A stretch of DNA of 64,000 nucleotides from Rhizobium johnstonii 3841 (GTDB lineage Bacteria; Pseudomonadota; Alphaproteobacteria; Rhizobiales; Rhizobiaceae). The translations under genes were made by a program, and so were the position numbers. The notes under the pieces were generated by a model. That model saw only the letters and a list, made by a program, of their open reading frames with translations. It searched no databases and was not told where the DNA came from. Positions 35,923 through 44,396 of this stretch are shown in pieces (the first letter of the stretch is position 1; each line of letters opens with the position of its first letter). Location of the stretch: positions 62,001 to 126,000 of the forward strand of contig NC_008382.1 of assembly GCF_000009265.1 (NCBI RefSeq). Direction: 5' to 3'.

Positions 35923-37524
35923 TCAGCGAGAACCGCCGGGGGTCTTGCGCGATCGTTCGACCACGCGACCCCTGCGAAGGGGCCGCGGTTGATTAGGATC
36001 GACGTCTTGAGGGTCGGGCTCACGGCTGTGTTGCTGCCTTGCGCGTTCATCGGCTTCGCGCTGTTCACGGGCCGCTCGTTGGGCCCGGGTTTCGATGATG
36101 CCGGGGGCGTAGCTACGACGCTTACGTTTCTCCGGCCGCTCCGAATCGAGCTCTTCTGGCCTTTGGACGTCCCGCCTCGCGCGTTCATCGGCTTCGCGCT
36201 GTTCACGGGCCGCTCGTTGGGCCCGGGTTTCGATGATGCCGGGGGCGTAGCTACGACGCTTACGTTTCTCCGGCCGCTCCGAATCGAGCTCTTCTGGCCT
36301 TTGGACGTCCCGCCTCGCGCGTTCATCGGCTTCGCGCTGTTCACGGGCCGCTCGTTGGGCCCGGGTTTCGATGATGCCGGGGGCGTAGCTACGACGCTTA
36401 CGTTTCTCCGGCCGCTCCGAATCGAGCTCTTCTGGCCTTTGGACGTCCCGCCTCGCGCATTCATCGGCTTCACGCTGTTCACGGGCCGCTCGCTGGCCCC
36501 GGGTTTCGATGATGCCGGGGGCGTAGCGGCGGCGCTGCCGTGGGTGCTGGTGTGTATTGGAACCGCCGTCTTCAGTTTCCGTCTCCGGGCGCCGACGACG
36601 CCGGGTTTGGCGCTGTTGCTCGAAACCGCTCTCGTCCTGTGTACCGTGTCCCACAGCTTGCCCCTGCCCATCGGAATCACTTCGTCTTCTCGAGTCAAAA
36701 TCGTCGACAATACGAACTTCATCGACCGTATTGTCGCGGGTGGCCGGTCCAGCGTTGCTCCCGGATGCTTGCCTAGGGGTGTCTCCGTGACTTGGTCCAT
36801 GTGGACCGCCGCCGGGCCTTAGGGCCCTGTCGGCGTCGCCAAGGTTTGGGGGGCTGGATGATCCTCGGGGAGTGGCGGGAACATCGGGTTCTGGGTGCGG
36901 GCGAATCGCAACTGTTTCTCCAGCCCTCTGCCTGCGTCGGAACTCCGCATAGGTAATCGGTCGCTCCATGATGCCGCGCTCAGCACGCGAGGTCGCATCC
37001 AATTCGATACCGTTGTCATACGCGGCATCAACAAGTGCTGCGCGCATATTGTTGTAATTGTGATGGGGATCGCGGCGCGAGATTTTCAACCAGTGGCCTT
37101 CCAGCGCCCTGCGATTGACAACAACATGCAAATGTGGATGTTGCCGGTCGACATGAAAGGCAGTGATGTAGTCGAATGTACCGCCCTGGCGCCCCGAACC
37201 GAATACGTTTTCCGCCCACGCCCGGCCCGCAGCGTGTGCGTTGTTGGTATCGGTTCCACGCGGAAAGCTGACGATTATGTGCGTGGTCAGGTCCTGGTTG
37301 CTTTCTGCCTCTGGCTGGCCAGGTTGATAGTTGCCGGTTTGCTCGGCCCAACTGCGTGCCATCTCGAAAAGGCGATCGTATGGCACCGCAACACTCTGAA
37401 GACGCGAGGATCGCAGGAGGTCAATGGTGCCCTCGCGAGACAGGTAATTCAGCTGATCCCGGATTTGGCGTGCGGTACGAGCGCCGCCTCGAGGCACAAT
37501 TCTTATGATGGCTTGCGGGGGCAT
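35923..37524 (-). CDS. virD2: VirD2 relaxase with repeated basic tail
   Basis: The start is ATG 37524 (MPPQAIIRIVPRGGARTARQ), aligning with Ti VirD2; AGGTGG precedes it. The 533 residues include the relaxase domain with Tyr27 in QLNYLSREG, LTTHIIVSFPRGTD and the metal-binding HVDRQHPHLHVVVNRR. VirD2 nicks border or oriT-like sites, stays on the 5' end and pilots DNA through the VirB/VirD4 channel to the host nucleus. About 100 residues longer than Ti VirD2, it has four 46-residue repeats (about residues 325-510), each with RRSYAPGIIETRAQRAA and a basic PEKRKRRS cluster resembling a nuclear-localisation signal. The tail ends VVERSRKTPGGSR, Arg-rich as in T4SS substrates. It is downstream of virD1. 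Confidence 0.93.
   Translation of the reverse strand: MPPQAIIRIVPRGGARTARQIRDQLNYLSREGTIDLLRSSRLQSVAVPYDRLFEMARSWAEQTGNYQPGQPEAESNQDLTTHIIVSFPRGTDTNNAHAAGRAWAENVFGSGRQGGTFDYITAFHVDRQHPHLHVVVNRRALEGHWLKISRRDPHHNYNNMRAALVDAAYDNGIELDATSRAERGIMERPITYAEFRRRQRAGETVAIRPHPEPDVPATPRGSSSPPNLGDADRALRPGGGPHGPSHGDTPRQASGSNAGPATRDNTVDEVRIVDDFDSRRRSDSDGQGQAVGHGTQDESGFEQQRQTRRRRRPETETEDGGSNTHQHPRQRRRYAPGIIETRGQRAAREQREADECARRDVQRPEELDSERPEKRKRRSYAPGIIETRAQRAAREQREADERARRDVQRPEELDSERPEKRKRRSYAPGIIETRAQRAAREQREADERARRDVQRPEELDSERPEKRKRRSYAPGIIETRAQRAAREQREADERARQQHSREPDPQDVDPNQPRPLRRGRVVERSRKTPGGSR
36043..36594 (-). repeat. 138-bp coding tandem repeats in virD2
   Basis: The period is 138 bases (46 codons), with anchors at 36043, 36181, 36319 and 36457. 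The first three units (C-terminal ones) look near-identical. The fourth differs at several codons (ECARRD for ERARRD, ETRGQR for ETRAQR). Confidence 0.9.
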
Positions 37525-37561
37525 CTTGGCCACCTGACAGCGACGTTCCCAGAAAATCCTC

Positions 37562-38020
37562 TCACCGTTCGCTCTCCTGTAATAATCTTCGGCCATCTTG
37601 CCGCCGTCGGGAAACGTTCAGTATTGTGCGAAGCAGGGCGTCGAGGGCGGCGAATTCTTGGCCAAACTGCTGCCTATGGCTCTCGAAGCGTTCGATATCC
37701 ACTCTACCATCGCGACTTGCAATCCGGCTCATGTCGTTGAGCGCATCGGCAATTTGACCAATGCTGCTGGTGATTTCTTGGAGGTCTTGGCGAGTGTAGG
37801 CGTCAATTTCCAGGAAGCCTGCTATCCGACGCACTGCGATGCGGAGAGCTAAATTGCTTGTCAGCCCGAGCGTCAGCAATTGTTCCGAGAAAGATTCAAA
37901 TTCGGCCAACCGCAACCGCACGCTGACTATCTTATAGCCGAGCGGGTCAACTATTGCGGCGCTTCGTCTTCTACGAACAGGAGCATCACTGAACAAGTTA
38001 GGGGAGTAGTCCTCTGCCAT
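37562..38020 (-). CDS. virD1: VirD1, relaxase accessory protein
   Basis: The start is ATG 38020 (MAEDYSPNLFSD). The 152-residue product matches VirD1 of Ti plasmids in length and motifs: VDPLGYKIVSVRLRLAEFES, LGLTSNLALRIAVRRIAGFL and the C-terminal LDALLRTILNVSRRRQDGRR. VirD1 lets VirD2 act on double-stranded DNA. It is first in a leftward virD operon, divergent from virC1 across two vir-box matches. Confidence 0.93.
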   Translation of the reverse strand: MAEDYSPNLFSDAPVRRRRSAAIVDPLGYKIVSVRLRLAEFESFSEQLLTLGLTSNLALRIAVRRIAGFLEIDAYTRQDLQEITSSIGQIADALNDMSRIASRDGRVDIERFESHRQQFGQEFAALDALLRTILNVSRRRQDGRRLLQESER

Positions 38021-38057
38021 TTCTCTGACCCGCATTCGTAGAAATAGTCGACGCAAT

Positions 38058-38071
38058 TTTACACTGGAAAC
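38058..38071. promoter_or_regulatory. Candidate vir box (weaker)
   Basis: TTTACACTGGAAAC agrees with the VirG site RYTNCAATTGNAAY at most positions. It is 38 bases upstream of virD1. Confidence 0.5.
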
Positions 38072-38120
38072 TAGCAGACGTTATCATAGAGATATCCATG
38101 CTAAATGGAGTATGCGAATT

Positions 38121-38134
38121 GTTACAGGTGTAAC
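38121..38134. promoter_or_regulatory. Candidate vir box between virD1 and virC1
   Basis: GTTACAGGTGTAAC matches RYTNCAATTGNAAY at all but the two central positions and is itself a near-palindrome. It lies between the divergent virD1 and virC1 genes, where VirG sites occur in Ti plasmids. Confidence 0.65.
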
Positions 38135-38267
38135 TGAGTGCGATGAAGCATTCACTATTGTGGGATGGAACTTCGTTGCCACAGGCGAGATTCATGATTA
38201 AATCAGTACTTAATACAAAACGATTGTAGATTTTATGGAAGCATCAAGGCGCAGGCAAAACTACGAC

Positions 38268-38963
38268 ATGAAACTGATTACTTGCTGCTCATTCAAAGGC
38301 GGAGCGGGTAAAACCACAGCCTTAATGGGGCTGTGCTCCTGGCTTGCCTCCAAGAAGAGGAGGGTTGCGTTGTTCGAAGGTGACGAAAACCGTCCCCTTA
38401 CAAAATGGAAAGAAAACGCCCTTCGCAACGGCGCTTGGGATCATCAATGCGAGGTGTTCGTCGCCGATGAGTTGCCTCTACTGGAGGACGCATATCAACA
38501 GGCTGAAGGTGCTGGCTTCCATTATGCGCTGGCCGACACCCATGGCGGTCTGAGTGAACTGAACAATGTTATTGTTGCCAGCTCCGACTTTCTGCTGGTG
38601 CCGACCATGCTGACACCTCTGGACATCGATGAGGCGCTTGCGACTTATCGTTACATCGTCGAGCTGCTACTGGCAGAGGAACTGCAAACGCATACCGCCA
38701 TTCTTCGCCAGCGAGTTCCCGTTGGCAGACTGACGGTCTCTCAACAGACCGCCTACGATATGCTAGAGCGTCTGCCAGTGTTTGATGTGCCCATGTATGA
38801 GCGTGATGCCTTCGCGGCCATGAAGGAGCGGGGGATGTTGCATATAACGGTGGCGAATCTGTCCCACGCTCCCGCAATGCGACTAATGTTGCGTAACAAC
38901 CGCCGCGCATTGGATGAGCTTGCCATGATCGGTGCCTTCGTAGAGAAGGCGTTGGAGGGTTGA
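38268..38963 (+). CDS. virC1: VirC1, ParA-like T-DNA transfer enhancer (copy 1)
   Basis: The 231-residue protein, exactly the Ti VirC1 length, starts MKLITCCSFKGGAGKTTALM, including the Walker A motif. Further family stretches are FEGDENRPLTKWKENAL, LADTHGGLSELNN, LVPTMLTPLDIDEALATY and ERDAFAAMKERGMLH. VirC1 recruits the relaxosome and T-complex to the cell pole and VirD4. I chose 38268 over 38235 because it aligns with known starts. virC2 follows one base after its stop. Confidence 0.94.
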   Translation: MKLITCCSFKGGAGKTTALMGLCSWLASKKRRVALFEGDENRPLTKWKENALRNGAWDHQCEVFVADELPLLEDAYQQAEGAGFHYALADTHGGLSELNNVIVASSDFLLVPTMLTPLDIDEALATYRYIVELLLAEELQTHTAILRQRVPVGRLTVSQQTAYDMLERLPVFDVPMYERDAFAAMKERGMLHITVANLSHAPAMRLMLRNNRRALDELAMIGAFVEKALEG

Positions 38964-38964
38964 T

Positions 38965-39558
38965 GTGGGTATCCGCAAACCGGCTGTTTCGGCGCAGGAG
39001 GCGCGCCGACTTGCGACGAGCCAATCGGCGAGGTCGTTCCAAGAGAGTATGCTGGCCTCCTCAAATCCGCGAGTAGCGATCGCACCAATCGAGCCGACCA
39101 GTCGCCAGACGGGCGATAGAACAGTACCTTCCCAAGCTTTGCCCGCGAGAAGGACCGTTCTTCTTGCGAATGAACGCCACGACGAAGATCCGAAGGTGCA
39201 GGTGTTTCTGTCAGCGGCGCTTCCCGCCCGCGGCATCTCCGCGACTTTTGACGCGTTAAGTGCCGAGTCTCGCCCTGCCCGGGCCCTGCAGCTGATATTG
39301 CGGCGTGCTTTGGACGACTACGAGTTGATGCTGTCCAACGGCTCGTTCGCCGAAATCGCGCAGGCCTATTCCGTTGAGGAGCCGCTATCTATCGTTGCGA
39401 CGTCGCGCATGATGCCGCGACGGCTGGTCGATATTGCCCTCGCTCATTTTGATCCGTTGGGTTTCAATAGTGCCCGGGCCTTCGGCCGTAAACTTGCTAG
39501 CTCGGCTCTTTGCATTTTCTTTAACAACGAAAAGAAAGTTACCCACCGACAGCGCTGA
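38965..39558 (+). CDS. virC2: VirC2, overdrive-associated ribbon-helix-helix protein
   Basis: GTG start (V-GIRKPAVSAQEARRLA), 197 residues. The N-terminal half is variable. The C-terminal half has KVQVFLSAALPAR, LQLILRRALDDYELMLSNGS and HFDPLGFNSARAFGRKLA, the conserved DNA-binding region of VirC2. It binds near the transfer origin (overdrive in Ti plasmids) with VirC1. Intact. Confidence 0.92.
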   Translation: MGIRKPAVSAQEARRLATSQSARSFQESMLASSNPRVAIAPIEPTSRQTGDRTVPSQALPARRTVLLANERHDEDPKVQVFLSAALPARGISATFDALSAESRPARALQLILRRALDDYELMLSNGSFAEIAQAYSVEEPLSIVATSRMMPRRLVDIALAHFDPLGFNSARAFGRKLASSALCIFFNNEKKVTHRQR

Positions 39559-39791
39559 TGAGGACGTTCGTGGCTGACTGACACTGCGGGTGCAGTGGCA
39601 GTGCCTGAATTGGCGCAGCAAAAAGTGAATGTGGCCACGTGAGGCCGAGCCTGGACTTTTCAGGCGGGCCGTGTACTCAGGGGCTTCCCACGCGGCCATC
39701 GCCTGGCGTCGATGGGTTCGAAGTTGTGCTGCGGAGTGGCGTTGGTGGACGGATGTGGAACTGAACGGATGTGGATCTTTGAAACGGCTGA

Positions 39792-40280
39792 CTATAAGGT
39801 GGCTGCCTTGCGGCGGACGGCTTTCGGGCGTGCGCAAGCAAGCATGCGGTTGAGGACGGCGCAGCCGATGGCGACTTCTGCTGACCAGGCAGCGACCTGG
39901 CCCGCAGACGCCGTCCGACGATGGACTTGTATCGCCCGATTGCCGTCTCAACCAGCGAGCGTTTGCCGTAGCCGTTAGAGACCTGCCATTTCATCCGGCC
40001 GTCACTGTTGATTGCGGCGATATGCCGGTTCCGTTGGCCGGGAGGTCTTTCGTCGCTTGGCTCGACCGCGTTGGCGCGAGGCGGAATGACGATAGCCGCC
40101 GCGCTATGATCGATGACTGCGTCGTATGTAGGTTTTCCATCATAGGCACCGTCGGCTGTAACTGTCCGATCGGACCGCCAATCTGGCCGAGGAGTGGCGC
40201 AACTTGAGAGACATCGCCAGCATCCTGATCCGTCAGGGTATGGGCAACGATCTCGCCGCTATCGGCATCCAGTGCCGGGA
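39792..40280 (-). pseudogene. IS5-family transposase fragment
   Basis: It is homologous to the relic at 41-852. It keeps the part from the GEIVAHTLTDQDAG region to the C-terminus (RRKAATL-stop, 39792), with a one-base deletion after RSLPGQQ that shifts the frame. Its N-terminal half is cut at about 40280 by IS256-type sequence. Confidence 0.8.
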
Positions 40281-41402
40281 GTGTCAGGAATTTCGTGTAC
40301 GGGCGTGCGGTTGAACATTAGCTCTTACGCCCTTGCGGCCTGAAAGCGGTCCGCCAAGAGAATGGCGAATTGCGATTTTGCCATCGTCCATTCTCTTGGC
40401 GGCATCTTCCACTCTTTCTCCGATCTGTTCAAGACCAAGTAGAGCAATTTGGTTGCTGCCTCATCACTGGGGAAATGGCCTCTCGCTGGGACGGCGCGAC
40501 GCAGCTTGGAATTCAGGGCTTCGATGGCGTTCGTGGTGTAAATGATGCGGCGCACATCCTTGGGAAAGGCAAAGAACGGGATGACCTCCTGCCAGGCTCG
40601 CCGCCAAATCTGGGCGATGGCTGGGAATTTCCGGCCCCAGAAGCCATTCTCGAAGGTCGTCAGCGCTGCCTCCGCCGCCTTGTCGTCGATAGCCCCGTAG
40701 ATGGACTTCAGCTCACGGGCCAGGTCCTTGCGGTCTTTCCAGGAGGCAAAATCCAAGGAGTTTCGCAGCAGATGAACGATGCAAGTCTGTACCGTCGTTT
40801 CTGCGAAGACAGCATTGATAGCCTCGGGAAAGCCCTTTAGGCCGTCGACGACGGCGATCAGGATGTCCTCGACCCCGCGGTTTTTCATCTCATTCATCAC
40901 CCGAAGCCAGAATTTGGCACCCTCGTTGGTTTCGATCCAGAGGCCGAGGATTTCCTTCGTGCCGTCGCCGCGCACGCCGAGCGCTATGTGCACTGCCTTG
41001 TTCCGGACGTGGCCTTCATCCCTGATCTTGACCCTCAAGGCATCGAAGAACACCAACGGATAGACCGGCTCCAGAGGCCGCGCTTGCCATATCGCCACCT
41101 CGTCCAGCACCGCATCGGTAACGGCCGAGATCAGATCGGGAGAGACGTCGATACCATAGAGGTCATGGACATGCCCGGCGATCTCGCGCGTACTCATCCC
41201 ACGCGCATACATCGACACGATCTTCTCGTCGAAGCCTGGGAAGCGGCGCTGGTATTTGGCCAGCAATTGAGGATCGAAACTCGACTGCCGGTCGCGTGGG
41301 ATGGCAAGCTCAAGCGAGCCACTATCCGTCAGCACCGTCTTGCGGCCATAGCCATTGCGGCTGTTGCCGGCAGTCCCTTCGCCGGAGAGGTGATGATCGC
41401 GT
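40281..41402 (-). mobile_element. IS256-family element, 5' truncated
   Basis: The 3' terminal end is near 40281 (GAGTGTCAGGAATTT). The transposase N-terminus is cut near 41402, and the further 90 bases to 41489 are of unknown origin before the IS6 copy. Confidence 0.7.
40325..41402 (-). pseudogene. IS256-family transposase lacking its N-terminus
   Basis: The Mutator-type transposase is readable from HHLSGEGTAGNSRNGYGRKT through MYARGMSTREIAGHVHDLYG, LVFFDALRVKIRDEG (Asp), ILIAVVDGLKGFPEAINAVF (Asp), CIVHLLRNSLDFASWKDRK and YTTNAIEALNSKLRRAV (Glu), ending FQAARA-stop. The usual about 50 to 60 N-terminal residues are replaced by unrelated sequence (the open frame runs to 41473). All catalytic residues remain, but the DNA-binding start is missing. 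Confidence 0.82.
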
Positions 41403-41489
41403 AGCGGCAATCTCGATGAGATTCGTATTGCCTCACCCAAGAGTGTTCCCGGAGAATAATGCCGTTGCCTCACTCGGATGTTCTCGAAT

Positions 41490-42380
41490 GGGCCTGTCGC
41501 AAATTTTTCCGCTTAACCCTATGTTGACCATCCGCAGAGAATTTGCCGCTCCGAAAGTTGCGGAGCGAACCGATGATTCTGAATGCCATAGCCGAAAAGC
41601 TGAAGCGCCAGTCGAAGGATGATTTCAAAGGCAGGCATTTCGAGGCATGGCTGATTGTACAGGCGGTCGCTTGGTACCTTCGTTATCCGCTCAGCTATCG
41701 GGATATCGAGGAGATGTTCGGGGAACGCGGCTTCGTGGTCGATCACAGCACAATTAATCGGTGGGTATTGGCCTACGCGCCGATGATTGAGAAGCGGCTG
41801 CGTCAGTTCCGCCGGCCACATTGCGGCTCTGTTCGCGTCGATGAGACCTATGTCAAGATCCGCGGCAAATGGCGATACCTATATCGGGCCATCGACAAAC
41901 ACGGCAATCCGATGGACTTCCTGTTGACGGCGAAGCGCGATCTCGACGCCGACAAACGGTTCTTCCGCAAGATGCTCAAAGACGAGCCCTTGTTGTCGCC
42001 GAATAAGATCGGGACGGACGGGGCCAACACCTTCCCGTCAACGATCAAAACGTCGGTTGATGATGGGCTTCTACATCCGGACCCCGTCCACTATGTCACC
42101 AAGCACCTCCAGCAAGGCATCGAAAGTGACCATTTCCGGGTAAAGAAGAACATGCCAAAAATCGGTGGCTTCCAATCTTTCAACACGGCGCGGCGAACCA
42201 TCGCGGGTTTCGAGGCGATGCTGTGGCTGAGGAAAGGCTTCGGCCTCTCGGGCAGTTGGACCATCAACGATCAGAACGATCTGCTTGCGCGCCTCTTCGG
42301 ACTGCAGAAAGTTAACAAAGCATGAAACTGAAGATGCTCAAGGGATAATCGCGCGCTCCGAAAATGTTTGCGACAGGCCC
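41490..42380 (+). mobile_element. IS6-family element (type A, copy 2)
   Basis: This 891-bp element has ends GGGCCTGTCGCAAA and no target duplication (TCTCGAAT left, CGTTCAGC right). With copy 1 it brackets the intact virD2D1-virC1C2 cluster in inverted orientation. Confidence 0.92.
41543..42325 (+). CDS. IS6-family transposase (type A)
   Basis: The 260-residue transposase has the same translation as the gene at 35050-35832, with an intact DDE core (VDETYVKIRG, GTDGANTFP, QQGIESDHF). It is probably active. Confidence 0.92.
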   Translation: MPLRKLRSEPMILNAIAEKLKRQSKDDFKGRHFEAWLIVQAVAWYLRYPLSYRDIEEMFGERGFVVDHSTINRWVLAYAPMIEKRLRQFRRPHCGSVRVDETYVKIRGKWRYLYRAIDKHGNPMDFLLTAKRDLDADKRFFRKMLKDEPLLSPNKIGTDGANTFPSTIKTSVDDGLLHPDPVHYVTKHLQQGIESDHFRVKKNMPKIGGFQSFNTARRTIAGFEAMLWLRKGFGLSGSWTINDQNDLLARLFGLQKVNKA

Positions 42381-42510
42381 CGTTCAGCCCTTTCCACTCA
42401 CATCCACCGGATCCGCGCAATGGCGCAGTGGAAAGCCGTGACCGGCGCAACTGCCTGACGTCACAAACAAGCGCCTTGTTCAGGCGTCCATGAAACAACG
42501 TGACATCGCC
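42381..42510 (+). mobile_element. Right-end fragment of IS6-family type B
   Basis: These 130 bases are identical to the last part of the type-B copies (tail ALSTHIHRIRAMAQWKAVTG and the terminal repeat ending GTGACATCGCC). They directly abut type-A copy 2, so a type-A insertion or adjacent deletion removed the rest. Confidence 0.9.
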
Positions 42511-42570
42511 ATTGCCGCTGTTGGGGGATAAATCGAAAAATCTGCCCCCTCACACCTTGAATTTTGCACA

Positions 42571-42876
42571 TCAGCCGCGCGGCTGATCCGGCTCCCGCGC
42601 CGCATGGCGAACGCCGATAATCACAACATCCTCGGCCGTCACTTCGTAGAAGATCAAATAGGGGTAGGGCGGCGTCACGATCCGGCGCAAGCCGCTTTCG
42701 CTGGTGAGCTGGCCAGAGTAGGGATGTTGCACTAAAAGCGTGGTGATTGCCTGAATGCGCGCCTGAACGTTGCGCGCGCCTTGTGGTGATCGCTCGGCAA
42801 TGTAGCCAAGAATTTCGTCAAGCTCGGCAAGTGCCTTCGGAGTGTAGCGGAGAATCAAAGGCTGTGCTTCGCCCAA
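42571..42876 (-). CDS. RelE/ParE-family toxin
   Basis: The 101-residue product shows the ParE/RelE fold signature: ILRYTPKALAELDEILGYIA, SPQGARNVQARIQAI, HPYSGQLTSESGLRRIVTPP and YPYLIFYEVTAEDVVIIGVRH. ParE-like members poison gyrase and RelE-like members cleave mRNA; which applies here cannot be told. It overlaps the upstream antitoxin gene by 22 bases. Confidence 0.88.
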   Translation of the reverse strand: MGEAQPLILRYTPKALAELDEILGYIAERSPQGARNVQARIQAITTLLVQHPYSGQLTSESGLRRIVTPPYPYLIFYEVTAEDVVIIGVRHAAREPDQPRG

Positions 42877-43082
42877 ACAGCGCGTACCTGATCGTTGTTC
42901 GCAAATTCACGACGTGAAGCTTGGGCGCGGGATTCCGCGAACGAAGCAGCTTCCTCCGGGTTAAGTTGAATGACGGGTTGCTCCTCGCCAATGAGTTGCA
43001 GCAATAGCCGTGCAAGATCGTCCTGCATCGCGGGGGGTAGGGCGCGGACGGTATCAACCGCATGTTCAAGTAACTTCGTCAT
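42855..43082 (-). CDS. Antitoxin partner of the RelE/ParE toxin
   Basis: The 75-residue acidic protein has a short N-terminal helix (MTKLLEHAVDTVRALPPAMQ) and a segment VIQLNPEEAASFAESRAQAS typical of small antitoxins of this toxin group. It precedes and overlaps the toxin, the usual type II order, and would repress the operon. The pair may stabilise the plasmid or this IS-rich island. Confidence 0.85.
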   Translation of the reverse strand: MTKLLEHAVDTVRALPPAMQDDLARLLLQLIGEEQPVIQLNPEEAASFAESRAQASRREFANNDQVRAVWAKHSL

Positions 43083-43167
43083 GGGGCGAGCATATCACAC
43101 CCTTGGCTGAACATGCCAGCGGGGGCTGAGCGAATCAGAAAGCGGGCGGGTACTGTCACATTGATTG

Positions 43168-43974
43168 GGTGATGTCACGTTGTGAGCGGCTTAACGGTTG
43201 TCGGATAATGGGTTGGGATGAACAGTCCTGCCGTCAGCTACAAGAACCACCGCTTTCCACCGCAGATCATCGCCCGTGCGGTCTGGCTGTATTTCCGGTT
43301 CCCTTTGAGCCTGCGGATGGTCGAGGAAATGTTGTTGGAGCGCGGCATTGTCGTCTCCTATGAAACGATCCGGCGATGGGGCCGCAAATTCGGAACGGCT
43401 TATGCCAGGCAGTTGCGCAGAAAAAAGCCGTCGCGAAAGGATATCTGGCATCTGGACGAGGTGGTGATTTCCATCGGCGGCCGCAAACATTGGCTCTGGC
43501 GTGCCGTTGACCAAGACGGTTACGTTCTCGACGAGATCGTTCAAGCCCGCCGCGATACCCAAGCTGCCAAGCGATTGCTGGTCAGGCTGCTGAAGAAACA
43601 GGGCCTGACGCCGAAGCGTATCATCACAGACAAACTGCGCTCGTACAGCGCTGCAAAACGAGATGTCATGCCCGCTGTCGAACATCGATCGCACAAGGGC
43701 CTGAACAATCGTGCGGAGAATTCTCACGTGCCACTTCGAAAACGAGAACGGGTGATGCAGGGATTTCGATCCGTCGCAGGCTTGCAACGTTTCATATCGA
43801 TCTTTTCAGCAATCCGAAATCTCTTCGTTCCCCCGCATTGGAAACGTTCAGCCCTTTCCACTCACATCCACCGGATCCGCGCAATGGCGCAGTGGAAAGC
43901 CGTGACCGGCGCAACTGCCTGACGTCACAAACAAGCGCCTTGTTCAGGCGTCCATGAAACAACGTGACATCGCC
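43168..43974 (+). mobile_element. IS6-family element (type B, copy 2)
   Basis: 807 bp with ends GGTGATGTCACGTTG and its near-complement ending at 43974. No 8-bp target duplication. It lies in direct orientation with copy 3 at 46346-47152, enclosing the virF-like gene. Confidence 0.92.
43218..43922 (+). CDS. IS6-family transposase (type B)
   Basis: 234-residue transposase; the translation is identical to the copies at 46396 and 48181. DDE motifs: WHLDEVVISIGGRKHWLWRA, ITDKLRSYSAAK, HKGLNNRAENSHVPLRKRE. Confidence 0.92.
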   Translation: MNSPAVSYKNHRFPPQIIARAVWLYFRFPLSLRMVEEMLLERGIVVSYETIRRWGRKFGTAYARQLRRKKPSRKDIWHLDEVVISIGGRKHWLWRAVDQDGYVLDEIVQARRDTQAAKRLLVRLLKKQGLTPKRIITDKLRSYSAAKRDVMPAVEHRSHKGLNNRAENSHVPLRKRERVMQGFRSVAGLQRFISIFSAIRNLFVPPHWKRSALSTHIHRIRAMAQWKAVTGATA

Positions 43975-44240
43975 TGCCACGGATATAAAAGCTCACGAAC
44001 CTCCGTCCTGTGGGTGTTCTGTCGTCGTGTTGTATAACCATTTCCGGCCGCACTCATCGCTCGGATATCAGACCCCGGCAGACTATGCCGGGACCATCGC
44101 CGCAACCGGCTCCAACGCTGCGCAAGATGAAAGCTTCGCGTTTCCGCCGGTTGCTCACACCGCGCCATTTGGCGTATTCAAAGCCGCCGAGGCTCTAACC
44201 GCCGCTGGATGAAAGTTCAGTGGCAGGTCACTGCTCTTCT
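43975..44240 (+). pseudogene. IS3-family OrfB tail
   Basis: Only the last about 60 codons of an IS3-type OrfB remain (YNHFRPHSSLGYQTPADYAG, ending ALTAAG-stop at 44212), followed by the element's terminal sequence. It is cut on the left by the IS6 copy. Confidence 0.8.
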
Positions 44241-44396
44241 TGATGGAATTTTCACAAAATTGCGCTGGGTATCAAGTTGCCGAATCCGGTCTTGGGATCT
44301 GTGAGACCACCAGATGAATGCTAAGGAGGATGATTTTGGGTTTTGGGGCGACACGAATTCAAAAATCAGGGCGAATTTGCTCGCAATTCGTACCTA

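Noticed and set aside
35989..36822. A 277-residue rightward frame with striking repeats (RAFIGFALFTGRSLGPGFDD)
   Set aside because: It is antisense to the virD2 repeat region. The repetitive look comes from the virD2 tandem repeats, and the virD2 frame has the catalytic domain and family matches.
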